Shown here: in pieces, positions 16,158 through 24,543 of the stretch
Position numbering within the stretch: position 1 is the stretch's first letter
Layout of the letters: each line of letters starts with the position of its first letter
NCBI GenBank assembly: GCA_041395385.1
Contig: JAWLAN010000009.1
Span: 116,228 to 180,227, forward strand
From: JAJVHZ01 sp041395385
GTDB taxonomy: Bacteria; Pseudomonadota; Gammaproteobacteria; JAJPIJ01
Length of the DNA stretch: 64,000 bases
Direction: 5' to 3'
Position numbers and translations under genes: made by a program
Notes under the pieces: model-generated
The model's input: the letters and a program-made list of their open reading frames with translations, nothing else
What the model was told of the DNA's origin: nothing
The model's database searches: none

Positions 16158-16790
16158 ATGATCGCTTCCGCACGGGCCATCTTGCCCATGCTGCTGGTGG
16201 CCGGAATGCTCGGCGGCTGCGGGCGCGGCGCGCCGATCCCCACCGACACGTACTATCGCCTGGCGGCGCCGCATATCGACGCCGAAGCCGGAGCGCCGCT
16301 CGCCGACGGCGGCATACTCGTGGAGGCATTCGAGGCCGATGCCCTTTACCGGGAGCGGCCGCTGCTTTTCAGCGAGGACGCGGCCAACCTGACGCTGAAG
16401 CAGTACCATCATCACCATTGGCAGGAATCCCCGCCGCGGCTGCTACGCGAGCAGCTCGTCCTGTACCTGCGCGCCGCCCACGCCGCGCCGTGGGTTGCCG
16501 GCCGCGCCGATCAGGCGCCGGCGATGGTCGTACGCGGACGCATCCGGCGCTTCGAGCACATCATCGGCGCGGATGCGGTGACCGCGCGTGTCGCCCTGGA
16601 GCTGCAACTGCGGGGGCAGGACGGAGAGATGCTGATGCTGCGCGACTATCAGCGTGACGAGCCGGCCGCGGGCAAGGACGTGGCCAGCGTGGTGGCGGCG
16701 ACGGACGCCGCCCTGAACTCGGTGTTCGAGCAGTTTCTCGCCGACGCGCGCGCCGCCGTGCGCGCGCCCGCGACCGGCCGGTTGCCGTGA
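16158..16790 (+). CDS. ABC-type transport auxiliary lipoprotein (PqiC-like)
   Basis: 210 residues from the ATG at 16158, which has GAGGAA upstream; a TTG at 16146 overlapping the MCE gene is the alternative. Signal peptide with lipobox LLVAGMLGGC, so Cys about residue 20 would be lipidated. The body has the YYRLAAP and ILVEAFEADALYRERPLLFSED pattern of the PqiC/ABC auxiliary family and ends in a helix (ALNSVFEQFLADARAAV). PqiC-type proteins sit in the outer membrane and receive the MCE protein. Together with the previous three genes it completes an envelope-spanning lipid transporter. Confidence 0.85.
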   Translation: MIASARAILPMLLVAGMLGGCGRGAPIPTDTYYRLAAPHIDAEAGAPLADGGILVEAFEADALYRERPLLFSEDAANLTLKQYHHHHWQESPPRLLREQLVLYLRAAHAAPWVAGRADQAPAMVVRGRIRRFEHIIGADAVTARVALELQLRGQDGEMLMLRDYQRDEPAAGKDVASVVAATDAALNSVFEQFLADARAAVRAPATGRLP

Positions 16791-19039
16791 AGGAATTCCT
16801 CGCCAAGTTCAGGCGGCACCGCGTGCGCATCATCGCGAGCCTCGCCACGCTCGCCATATTCCTGCTGCACGCGCGCGACGAGGAGGGCGGCCGCTTCCGC
16901 TGGGGCCTGATCGACAAGCTGGAGCACGTCGCCTACGACGCCCGCCTCGCTCTCAGCATGCCGCGCACGGTGGACCCGCGCATCGTCATCATCGACATCG
17001 ACGAGAAGAGCCTCGCCGTGGAGGGGCGGTGGCCATGGCCGCGACAGCGGATCGCGGCGATGCTCGAGCAGCTGTTCGAGAAATACCGGGCGCGGCTGGT
17101 CGCCTTCGACGTGGTCTTCGCGGAGCCGGACCAGAGCTCCGGACTGCACGTGCTGGAGGGCCTCGCCGAAGGGGAGCTCAAGACCGTGCCGGAGTTCGGA
17201 CAGACCCTTGCCCGCCTGCGGCCGTCGCTGGACGGCGATGCCGTGCTTGCCGAGACGATGAAGAAGTACCCGGTGGTGCTCGGCTACTTCTTCAACGAGG
17301 CCAATCCGGCGCGCTCCGGCGCCCTGCCGCCGCCGACCTTCGTGAAGGGCAGCTTCCCCGGCAAGCGCGTCGACTTCCTGAAGGCGGTGGGCTACGGCGG
17401 CAATCTCGAACAACTGGTGAAGGTTGCCGCGGGAGCCGGGCACTTCAACCCCTCGCTCGACGTCGACGGGGTGGTCCGGCGGGTGCCGATGGTGTTCTCC
17501 TTCGAGGATGCGCAGTACGAGGCGCTCTCGCTCGCGGTCGCGCGGCAGTATCTCGCGGTGAAGGAGGTGCGGGCGGAGTTCGAGCCGGTGCCCGCGATGG
17601 CGCGGCGCAATTATTCGGGGCTGGAGTGGTTGCAGGTCGGCAAGGGGCGCATACCGGTCGACGAGTATGTGCAGGCGCTGGTGCCCTACCGTGGCGCGCA
17701 GGGCAGCTTTCCGTACGTCTCGGCCACCGACGTCATCACCGGCAAGGCCGATCCCGGCGTGCTGAAGGAGGGCGTGATCGTGCTGGTCGGAACGACCGCC
17801 GCGGGTCTGCTGGACATGCGGACCACGCCGGTGCAGCGCGCCTATCCCGGCGTGGAGATCCACGCGAACCTGGTCGCCGGCATACTCGACGGGAAGCTCA
17901 TGCAGCGACCCGCCTACGTGCGCGGGCTGGAGTTCATCCTGCTGCTGCTGTTCGGAATCGTGTTCGCCCTGGCGCTGCCGGCGCTCAGCCCCCTGGCGGC
18001 CACGCTCACGGCCGCCGGCATGCTGGCCGCCTACGTCGGCCTGAACCTGGTGTTCTGGCAGGTCGGCAAGATGGTCGTGCCGGTCGCCACCGGCATCTTC
18101 ACCATGCTGGCCATGTTCCTGTTGAACATGTCGTACGGCTACTTCATCGAGACGCGCGGCAAGCGCCAGCTGACGAGCCTCTTCGGACAGTACGTGCCGC
18201 CGGAGCTCGTCGACGAAATGGCCCGCGATCCGGAGAAATATTCGCTGGAGGCGGAATCCCGCGAGATGACGGTGCTGTTCTCCGACGTCCGCGGCTTCAC
18301 CTCGATCTCCGAGGGGCTCGAGCCGAGGCAGCTCTCGGAGCTCATGAACCAGCTGCTCACGCCCATGACGCAGGTGATCCATCTGCAGCGCGGCACGATC
18401 GACAAGTACATGGGCGACGCGATCATGGCCTTCTGGGGGGCCCCCGTGCCCGACCCCAACCACGCCGCCAACGCCGTCACCGCGGCGCTGCAGATGATGG
18501 CCAAGCTCGGGGAGATCAACGCCTCGTTCCGGCAGCGGCGCTGGCCGGAGATCCACATCGGCGTGGGCATCAACACCGGGACGATGAACGTCGGCAACAT
18601 GGGCTCGGAGTTCCGCATGGCGTACACCGTGCTCGGCGACGCGGTGAACCTGGGGTCGCGCCTGGAAGGCCTGACCAAGGGCTACGGCGTGGGCATCATC
18701 GTCAGCGAGAGCACCGCAAAGGGTGCGCCGCAGTTCGCCTATCGCGAGCTGGACGTGGTGCGGGTGAAGGGCAAGGACAGGCCGGTGGCCATCTACGAGC
18801 CGCTGGGACCCCTCAGCAGCATGGACGCGCGCATGCGCGATGAGATCAAGCTGTATCGCCAGGCGCTGAAATACTACCGCGCGCAGGAATGGGACATGGC
18901 CGAGCTGCAGTTTCTCAACCTGGCGAAGTCCTCCTCCTCGCCGCAGCTGTACTCGATGTACGCGGAGCGGGTGGCGCACTTCCGTCGCGAGCCGCCGCCG
19001 GCCAACTGGGACGGCGTCTTCACCCACACCAGCAAGTAG
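16787..19039 (+). CDS. CHASE2-domain adenylate cyclase (class III)
   Basis: 750 residues; GTG start overlapping the lipoprotein gene by 4 bases (GTGA). A membrane anchor near residue 15-27 leads to a periplasmic CHASE2 sensor (about 40-370, with VIIDIDEKSLAVEGRWPWPR), then about three membrane segments (about 375-460) and a cyclase domain (about 490-680). Catalytic residues are all present: FSDVRGFT (first metal Asp, about D500), KYMGDAIMAFWG (adenine-selective Lys and second metal Asp) and YTVLGDAVNLGSRLEG (Asn and Arg). It should make cAMP in response to an extracytoplasmic cue. Co-transcription with the lipid transporter genes is likely from the overlaps. Confidence 0.93.
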   Translation: MKEFLAKFRRHRVRIIASLATLAIFLLHARDEEGGRFRWGLIDKLEHVAYDARLALSMPRTVDPRIVIIDIDEKSLAVEGRWPWPRQRIAAMLEQLFEKYRARLVAFDVVFAEPDQSSGLHVLEGLAEGELKTVPEFGQTLARLRPSLDGDAVLAETMKKYPVVLGYFFNEANPARSGALPPPTFVKGSFPGKRVDFLKAVGYGGNLEQLVKVAAGAGHFNPSLDVDGVVRRVPMVFSFEDAQYEALSLAVARQYLAVKEVRAEFEPVPAMARRNYSGLEWLQVGKGRIPVDEYVQALVPYRGAQGSFPYVSATDVITGKADPGVLKEGVIVLVGTTAAGLLDMRTTPVQRAYPGVEIHANLVAGILDGKLMQRPAYVRGLEFILLLLFGIVFALALPALSPLAATLTAAGMLAAYVGLNLVFWQVGKMVVPVATGIFTMLAMFLLNMSYGYFIETRGKRQLTSLFGQYVPPELVDEMARDPEKYSLEAESREMTVLFSDVRGFTSISEGLEPRQLSELMNQLLTPMTQVIHLQRGTIDKYMGDAIMAFWGAPVPDPNHAANAVTAALQMMAKLGEINASFRQRRWPEIHIGVGINTGTMNVGNMGSEFRMAYTVLGDAVNLGSRLEGLTKGYGVGIIVSESTAKGAPQFAYRELDVVRVKGKDRPVAIYEPLGPLSSMDARMRDEIKLYRQALKYYRAQEWDMAELQFLNLAKSSSSPQLYSMYAERVAHFRREPPPANWDGVFTHTSK

Positions 19040-19087
19040 CGGGGCATGGTGGCCGCCTTACGGCGGTTCGCAGGCCGTACAAACGAA

Positions 19088-19115
19088 AAGGCCCGATGCG
19101 TGCGCGCCGGGCCTT
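19088..19115 (-). terminator. Intrinsic terminator between convergent operons
   Basis: Stem AAGGCCCG / CGGGCCTT with a 12-nt loop. On the minus strand the stem runs into TTTTCGTTTG, so it best fits termination of the kinase-phosphatase-FHA operon; the plus-strand tail is weaker but it may act both ways. Confidence 0.7.
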
Positions 19116-19148
19116 CTGTCGTGATCGTCGCGGGCGAGGGGGCGCCGT

Positions 19149-19886
19149 TCAGCGCGTCAGGGTGAACTCCATCTTGATGCCGGCCAGCTCCACGATGTCG
19201 CCGTTGCCCAGGCCGTAGGCCTGCGGACCGATCGGATTGCCGTTGACGATGGGGTAGTTGGTGCCGCCGCCGTCGCTCTCGATGTGGGTCAGGAAATAGC
19301 CCTGAGGCCGGCGGGAGATGACGGCAACCTGCACCCCCGGCTTGCCGAGCGTGATGAGCGCCTTGGTGAGTTCGAGTTCCCGGCCGGCGATGGGGCCGTT
19401 CAGCACGCGCAGCTTGCCGAGCGGCATGCCGGAGCTCGCGACCGCGGGCGCCACGCTCTCGCTCAGGTTGGGCGGGCGTTGCGGGTGCGCCGGCGCGACC
19501 CCGGCGGCAGCGGCGGCCTGCACGCTGGCCGCGGCGGCGCTGGCCGTGCCCGGGCGGATGATCATGGTCTTCTCGAAGTCCTCGTCATGCGCCGTGGCAT
19601 GCTCGTTGACGTACTTCAGCTCGTGCTTGCCGATGGCGATTACGTCGCCGTCGCGCAGCGCGTGCTTCTTGATCAGCTTGCCGTTGACGTAGGTCCCGTT
19701 GGTGCTGCCCAGGTCTTCCAGGAAGGAGTCGTCGAGGATGGTGATGATGAGGGCGTGCTTGCCGCTGACAGCGAGATTGTCGATCTGGATGTCGTTGTCA
19801 GGCTTACGGCCTATCGTCGTCCGTTCCTTGGTGAGCGTGAATTCGCGCTGGACGGCACCGTTCAAACTGAGGATCAATTTAGCCAT
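19149..19886 (-). CDS. Double FHA-domain protein
   Basis: 245 residues. First FHA domain about residues 1-95 with the phosphothreonine-binding pattern TIGRKPDNDI, SGKHA and GSTNGTYVNG. A linker rich in Ala and Pro (about 105-150) follows, then a second, more divergent FHA-like domain (about 155-245, ITLGKPGVQVAVISRRPQG). FHA proteins bind targets phosphorylated on Thr. It is the last gene of an operon with a Ser/Thr kinase and a PP2C phosphatase (gaps of 13-14 bases), so it is the likely reader of that kinase. Confidence 0.92.
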   Translation of the reverse strand: MAKLILSLNGAVQREFTLTKERTTIGRKPDNDIQIDNLAVSGKHALIITILDDSFLEDLGSTNGTYVNGKLIKKHALRDGDVIAIGKHELKYVNEHATAHDEDFEKTMIIRPGTASAAAASVQAAAAAGVAPAHPQRPPNLSESVAPAVASSGMPLGKLRVLNGPIAGRELELTKALITLGKPGVQVAVISRRPQGYFLTHIESDGGGTNYPIVNGNPIGPQAYGLGNGDIVELAGIKMEFTLTR

Positions 19887-19900
19887 AGGCCCCTATCCCG

Positions 19901-20734
19901 TTATCGCCCTTTCTTTATCCGACCCAAGACATTGTTATACCAGCTCGTTTTGGCCGGAAAGGCACTCAAGACACGTGCCAAGATCACGGACACGTTGTCC
20001 TTCCCCCCGTTCGCATTGGCGATGCGAACCAGTTCGCTACCCGCTTTTTCAAGATTAGCACTAAATTTTCTGAGGGTTAAGCGAATATCTTCATCAGACA
20101 TCATATCATTTAACCCATCCGAGCAAAGCAGGTAGACGTCCCCCGGCAGGGCCGGCTCCTCCTTGATGTCCACCTCGACGTTCTCCTCCACGCCCAGGGC
20201 GCGCGTAACGAGGTTCTTCGGGGTGTTGGCCAGCGCCTCTTCCTTTGTCAAAAATCCCCTTGTAACAAGCTCTTGCACCAGGGAATGGTCGCTCGTGACC
20301 TGCTCGAACAGCTCTCCGCGCAGGCGATAAAGCCGGGAATCGCCGACGTGTGCAACGCAAAAACGGTTGTCGTAGAAGAGCACCGCCAGGGCCGTGGTCC
20401 CCATCCCGTTGCACTGCGATTCGGTATTGGCGGTCTTGTAGATGTGGAGGTTGGCGTCGCGGATGGCCTTGCGCAGCAGGCTCGCGCCGTGGCTCAGCCC
20501 GGTCTCGGCGTCCGGTGCGTAGGCCGGCCGTATGGCCAGGCCCTGCTTGACCTGGTTCACCGTGACGCTCACGGCAATGGCGCTGGCGACCTCGCCGGCC
20601 TTGTAGCCGCCCATGCCGTCGGCCACCATCGCGAAGCCCAGGGCGGTGTCGGTGGCGGTGCTGTCCTCGTTGCGCGTGCGCTTCTGGCCGGGATCCGAGA
20701 AATTCGCCATCTGCAGCACGCTTGCCAAGCTCAT
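19901..20734 (-). CDS. PP2C-type protein serine/threonine phosphatase (Stp1-like)
   Basis: 277 residues, one PP2C domain. The metal-binding motifs are complete: RNEDS near residue 20, VADGMGGYKAGE, HVGDSRLYRL, CSDGLNDMMSD and GGKDNVSVIL. It should dephosphorylate proteins phosphorylated on Ser or Thr in the cytoplasm and oppose the kinase encoded just upstream. Gaps to both neighbours are about 14 bases, consistent with one transcript. Confidence 0.95.
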   Translation of the reverse strand: MSLASVLQMANFSDPGQKRTRNEDSTATDTALGFAMVADGMGGYKAGEVASAIAVSVTVNQVKQGLAIRPAYAPDAETGLSHGASLLRKAIRDANLHIYKTANTESQCNGMGTTALAVLFYDNRFCVAHVGDSRLYRLRGELFEQVTSDHSLVQELVTRGFLTKEEALANTPKNLVTRALGVEENVEVDIKEEPALPGDVYLLCSDGLNDMMSDEDIRLTLRKFSANLEKAGSELVRIANANGGKDNVSVILARVLSAFPAKTSWYNNVLGRIKKGR

Positions 20735-20747
20735 CTTCTCTCCCCGG

Positions 20748-23294
20748 TCACGAGCTCTTCCTCTGCGCGCAGGCCTGCAGATCGCGCGCGAACTCCCCGC
20801 CGGTCTGATAGCGCTTGGCCAGGTCTTTCTCGAGGGCCTTGTTGATGACGGTCTGCAGGCACGGCTTGGTACGGGCCAGCTCCGGGCGCGCCTCCAGGAT
20901 GTCGGTGTGCGGCTCGTTGGCGATCTTGTACATCAGCGTGGCCATGGAGTCGCCGCGGAACGGCAGGCGGCCGCAGAGCAGCTGGTAGAACGTCACCCCG
21001 AGCGAGAACAGGTCGGAGCGGCCGTCGATCTTGCGGCCGGCGAGCTGCTCCGGGGACATGTAGGAGGGGGTGCCGAGCACCATGCCGGTCTTGGTCTTGC
21101 TCGAATCGGTGATGCGCGCGATGCCGAAGTCCGTCAGCTTGATGGCCTTGGCCTGCGGGTCGTACATGATGTTCGCCGGCTTGATGTCGCGGTGCACGAC
21201 GTGCTGCCCGTGCGCATAATCCAGTGCCAGCGCCGACTTGTAGATGATGCCCATCACCAGCGGCACCGGCAGCAGCGCGTCCTCCTTGGTGTAGCGGGTG
21301 AGGTCGTGGCCGGTGAGAAACTCCATGGCGATGTAGGCCAGATCGTGCTCCTCGCCGGCATCGTAGATGGTGACGATGTTCGGGTGCTGCAGGCGGCCCG
21401 CGGTCTCGGCCTCGCGGAAGAATCGCTGCTTCACCTCGTCGAGCTCGTCGGCGTCGAACTCCTGGGAGAGCGCCAGGGTCTTGATGGCCACCACGCGGTT
21501 GATCTTCGGGTCGCGCCCCAGGTAGACGATGCCCATGGCGCCCTTGCCGAGCTCCTTCTCGACCTGGTAGCGGCCGAGCATCGGCTTCTGCAGCGAGCCG
21601 TCCTCCAGCAGCAGCGTTCCGCCCGGGTGCGGGTTGGCGCCGCCCAGGAGGATGGTGTCCTCCATCTGCTTGGAGCGCGTCATGCGCGTCTCCAGATCGC
21701 GGAACTTCGGATCGTGGCCCGACATGTACTGGTAGACGGAGTAGGCCTTGGCGAACTGCCGCTTGCGCTCGAAGTCCAGCGCCAGGTTGTAAAGCGGGTC
21801 CATCATCGAGTCCTCGAGCGGGCACTTGCGGAACTTCTCGAACGCCATGTCGTACTGGCCCTGCTGCTGGAACGCCAGACCGAGCATGCGATTGCTCTCC
21901 GCGGATTCGGTGTCGGCCTTGAGCTTGCCGCGCTCGGTCACCAGGAAGCGCTTGGTGGTCAGCAGCAGGTGCCCGCATACCAGCAGCAGCGCCGCGAGCA
22001 TCGTCTGCAGCCAGTTCCCGGACTTCATCGAGAAGAAGCTCAGGGCCAGCAACGCGAGCAGCGCTCCGGCGGTGGCGATCGCGGCGTGACCGGCCTTCAG
22101 GCGCGGCAGCAGATAGGCGAGATACGCGCCGACCAGCAGGAACAGCAGGATCTCCACCCAGATGGCCCAGGCCGGGACCACGAAGAAATTCTCGTTGAGG
22201 ATGCTCGCCACGGAGTGCGCGAGGATCAGCACCGGCGGCATCTCCGCCACCGGCGTGTGGAAGGAGTCGCCGACGCCGAATGCGCTGGCGCCGATCAGCA
22301 CCGTCTTGCCGGCGTACTTCGAAGCGGGGATCTTGCCGGAGTAGACGTCGTAGAAGGAATCCACCTGGAAGGCCGGCTCGCCGGAGGGCTTGTTCTTGTA
22401 GAAGAACGTGTTCATCCGCGAGATCTGGTCCGTGCGGATCGCGAGCTTGCCCAGGTGCACCGACTCGCCCTTCACCAGCCTGATGTCGCCGCTGCCCAGG
22501 TTGAGCGTGCGGGCCGCGATCGCCAGCGCCATGGACGGGTAGTAACGGTTGTAATAGTTCACCGCCAGCAGATCGGTGCGGATGCCGCCGTCGGCGTCCT
22601 GCCATTGATTGACGTGGCCGATGGCGCTGGCGCGCGAGCCCAGGCCTTCGATGGGGGTGAAGATCTGGCGGGCCGGGAAGGCGTCGAATCCCTCCACGGC
22701 ACCGGAGGAGACATTGGCGTCGTCGATGGCGTTCTGCTCCATGAACGCCGGCGTCGGATTGTCCGGGTTGCCCAGGGGCTCGCCCAGCTCGAAGAGGTTG
22801 GCCATCACCACGTTGCCGGCCTTCTCGATGGCCGTGGCCAGGTTCTGATCGTAGTCCAGCTCGGTCTTTGCCGCGGCGAGCTCGGTGCCGAGCTCGACTA
22901 CGGCCGCGTCGCCGCTGCCCTCCAGCCCGCGTTGCTTGTAGAGATCCAGCAGCCTGTTGATGCGCTCCAGGCCCGGGTCGGCCTGCGGTTCGGTGTACAG
23001 CACGGTGCTGGCGATGACCTTGGCGCCCGCGGCCGCCAGCATCTCGACCATCTCCGCATGGACCTTGCGGGCCCACGGCCAGCGGCCGATGTTGCTGATG
23101 CTGCTGTCGTCGATGGCGACCACGGCGATCTGGGTGCCGGGGTCGCGCGTGGAGGTGCGCGCCCCGAAGTCGTACGCGGCGCGCTCGATCGTTTCCACCC
23201 ACGCCGGACGGTTGCCCATGAGGAACAGGGCAAGAAAGAGCAGCGTGAGGGCCACCCCGGCAAACCAGTCGGTAGTCCAGAACTTCTTGCGCAT
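20748..23294 (-). CDS. CHASE2-domain receptor Ser/Thr protein kinase
   Basis: 848 residues. Order: N-terminal membrane anchor (10-27), periplasmic CHASE2 sensor (about 35-370, VVAIDDSSISNIGRWPWAR), about three membrane segments (375-445), two TPR-like helical pairs (about 465-525), and a Hanks-type kinase domain (575-840). Kinase residues are complete: glycine loop GKGAMG, K605 (VAIK), HRDIKPAN (701-708) and DFG (722-724). It is expected to sense an envelope signal and phosphorylate targets, including itself. First gene of the kinase / phosphatase / FHA operon. The same sensor class is found on the cyclase that faces it. Confidence 0.94.
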   Translation of the reverse strand: MRKKFWTTDWFAGVALTLLFLALFLMGNRPAWVETIERAAYDFGARTSTRDPGTQIAVVAIDDSSISNIGRWPWARKVHAEMVEMLAAAGAKVIASTVLYTEPQADPGLERINRLLDLYKQRGLEGSGDAAVVELGTELAAAKTELDYDQNLATAIEKAGNVVMANLFELGEPLGNPDNPTPAFMEQNAIDDANVSSGAVEGFDAFPARQIFTPIEGLGSRASAIGHVNQWQDADGGIRTDLLAVNYYNRYYPSMALAIAARTLNLGSGDIRLVKGESVHLGKLAIRTDQISRMNTFFYKNKPSGEPAFQVDSFYDVYSGKIPASKYAGKTVLIGASAFGVGDSFHTPVAEMPPVLILAHSVASILNENFFVVPAWAIWVEILLFLLVGAYLAYLLPRLKAGHAAIATAGALLALLALSFFSMKSGNWLQTMLAALLLVCGHLLLTTKRFLVTERGKLKADTESAESNRMLGLAFQQQGQYDMAFEKFRKCPLEDSMMDPLYNLALDFERKRQFAKAYSVYQYMSGHDPKFRDLETRMTRSKQMEDTILLGGANPHPGGTLLLEDGSLQKPMLGRYQVEKELGKGAMGIVYLGRDPKINRVVAIKTLALSQEFDADELDEVKQRFFREAETAGRLQHPNIVTIYDAGEEHDLAYIAMEFLTGHDLTRYTKEDALLPVPLVMGIIYKSALALDYAHGQHVVHRDIKPANIMYDPQAKAIKLTDFGIARITDSSKTKTGMVLGTPSYMSPEQLAGRKIDGRSDLFSLGVTFYQLLCGRLPFRGDSMATLMYKIANEPHTDILEARPELARTKPCLQTVINKALEKDLAKRYQTGGEFARDLQACAQRKSS

Positions 23295-23443
23295 GGTGGA
23301 TTTCGCCGGATGACGGTCTTTATTGTTCTACGGCCTAGTCTAGCCGAAAGTGCCTTCGGCACTAAGCGCAGCATGGCGTCAGGACTGGGCGGGCGCGCCC
23401 GGAAGTGTGCCCCGTCGCACTGTTTCCCCGCGGTCGCGGCGTG

Positions 23444-23911
23444 TCAGCCGCCCTGCCCGCACCACTTGTCGGCTTCCTTCTGCGCCGCGGCCTCGGCCTC
23501 GGCGCGCTCCTCCTTGGTCAGGACCCGGTGGTCCTTGCCCTCGCCGTCTTCGTAGAGGTAGCTGGCATTCCGGTACTTCTCCAGCAGGTCCCTGGCCTTC
23601 AGGCAGTTCTCCCGGCGCATCGCCTTCTCCTCGGCGATCCGCGCCTGGGCCTCGGCGTCCTCCGCGCGTTCCTGCTCGAACTGCCTCAGCAGCCGCCGGG
23701 TCTTTTCATCGCGGGCGGCGGCATCTCCATCCGGGGACGGCTCCGCGGCCCGGACCTCGATCTTCTCCGCCGCCGCCGCGTCCGGCCGGTCGCCGTAATG
23801 GACCTTCCCGTTCGCATCGACCCACTTGTACACGTCGCGCGCGGCCGCCTGCGGCCCCAGCAGCAGGATCGCCATCACCGCGGCAAAGGTCATGCGCAGC
23901 GTCATCTTCAT
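23444..23911 (-). CDS. DUF4124-domain exported protein
   Basis: 155 residues. Signal peptide to about residue 25 (AAARD), then the short DUF4124 motif VYKWVDANGKVHYGDRP, followed by a long charged, alanine-rich helix (about 55-150) that is probably a coiled coil. Such proteins are common in proteobacterial periplasms and have no known function. A single Cys pair (RRENC near residue 106 and KWC near 151) could form a disulphide. It appears to be a one-gene unit. Confidence 0.82.
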   Translation of the reverse strand: MKMTLRMTFAAVMAILLLGPQAAARDVYKWVDANGKVHYGDRPDAAAAEKIEVRAAEPSPDGDAAARDEKTRRLLRQFEQERAEDAEAQARIAEEKAMRRENCLKARDLLEKYRNASYLYEDGEGKDHRVLTKEERAEAEAAAQKEADKWCGQGG

Positions 23912-24051
23912 TTCCTTGAGGCTGTCGTCCCTCGCGCCGCCGCCCGCGGCGGTGCGCGTCCTTGGTTTTCGGAATTGTAGGCCAAAAGTTTAGTCGCAGC
24001 GGCGCCCCGGGGCGGTGGAAACGCGGCGCAAGCGGACGCATCAGGAACGAA

Positions 24052-24073
24052 AAAGCGGCCATCAGGCCGCTTT
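24052..24073 (-). terminator. Intrinsic terminator downstream of fdxA
   Basis: Perfect 9-bp stem AAAGCGGCC / GGCCGCTTT with a 4-nt loop. On the minus strand it is followed by TTTCGTTCC. It lies 30 bases behind the ferredoxin gene. Confidence 0.8.
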
Positions 24074-24103
24074 CTCAGGGTACGGCGGTCGCCGTGGGGA
24101 TTC

Positions 24104-24427
24104 TCAGCGCTCCAGCTTGTCGAGCTTGCTCTTCACGTCCTTCCACTCTTCGGCCTCCGGCAGGGGGTCCTTGACCTCGTTGATCACCGGCCAGGCCTTG
24201 GAGAGCTCGGCGTTCAGGGCCAGGAAATGATTCTGGTCCGAGGGCAGGTCGTCCTCCGAGCAGATGGCGTTGACCGGGCATTCCGGTTCGCAAAGCGTGC
24301 AGTCGATGCACTCGTCGGGGTCGATGACGAGCATGTTGGGACCTTCGTGGAAGCAGTCCACGGGGCACACCTCCACGCAATCGGTGTACTTGCACTTGAT
24401 GCAGGCCTCGGTGACGACAAATGCCAT
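24104..24427 (-). CDS. fdxA: Seven-iron ferredoxin FdxA (3Fe-4S and 4Fe-4S)
   Basis: 107 residues, exact length of the family. The N-terminal cluster motif C-I-K-C-K-Y-T-D-C-V-E-V-C-P and the second CIDCTLCEPECPVNAI give the cysteines for one 3Fe-4S and one 4Fe-4S cluster. A C-terminal helix (EWKDVKSKLDKL) is typical. It is a cytoplasmic low-potential electron carrier. It often lies near mutS in gammaproteobacteria; here an ABC exporter, a MEKHLA gene and a small ORF lie between. It has its own promoter and terminator. Confidence 0.97.
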   Translation of the reverse strand: MAFVVTEACIKCKYTDCVEVCPVDCFHEGPNMLVIDPDECIDCTLCEPECPVNAICSEDDLPSDQNHFLALNAELSKAWPVINEVKDPLPEAEEWKDVKSKLDKLER

Positions 24428-24465
24428 GACTTCTCTCGCTGGTGGGATCTGGTGAACCTACCCGG

Positions 24466-24494
24466 ATTATATCGGTGTGGCGGCCATTTGCGAA
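24466..24494 (-). promoter_or_regulatory. Sigma-70-like promoter of fdxA
   Basis: On the minus strand TTCGCA, a 17-bp spacer and a perfect TATAAT, about 40 bases before the fdxA start. Confidence 0.6.
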
Positions 24495-24543
24495 TCGCCC
24501 GGTCGCATTCCGAAACACGACCTGATTCGCATCGAGCCGCCTC

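Noticed and set aside
20613..23555. A 980-codon open frame on the plus strand across the CHASE2 kinase gene
   Set aside because: It is antisense to a protein with complete kinase and CHASE2 motifs; its translation is Arg/His/Leu-rich and has no domain. High GC makes such shadows common.
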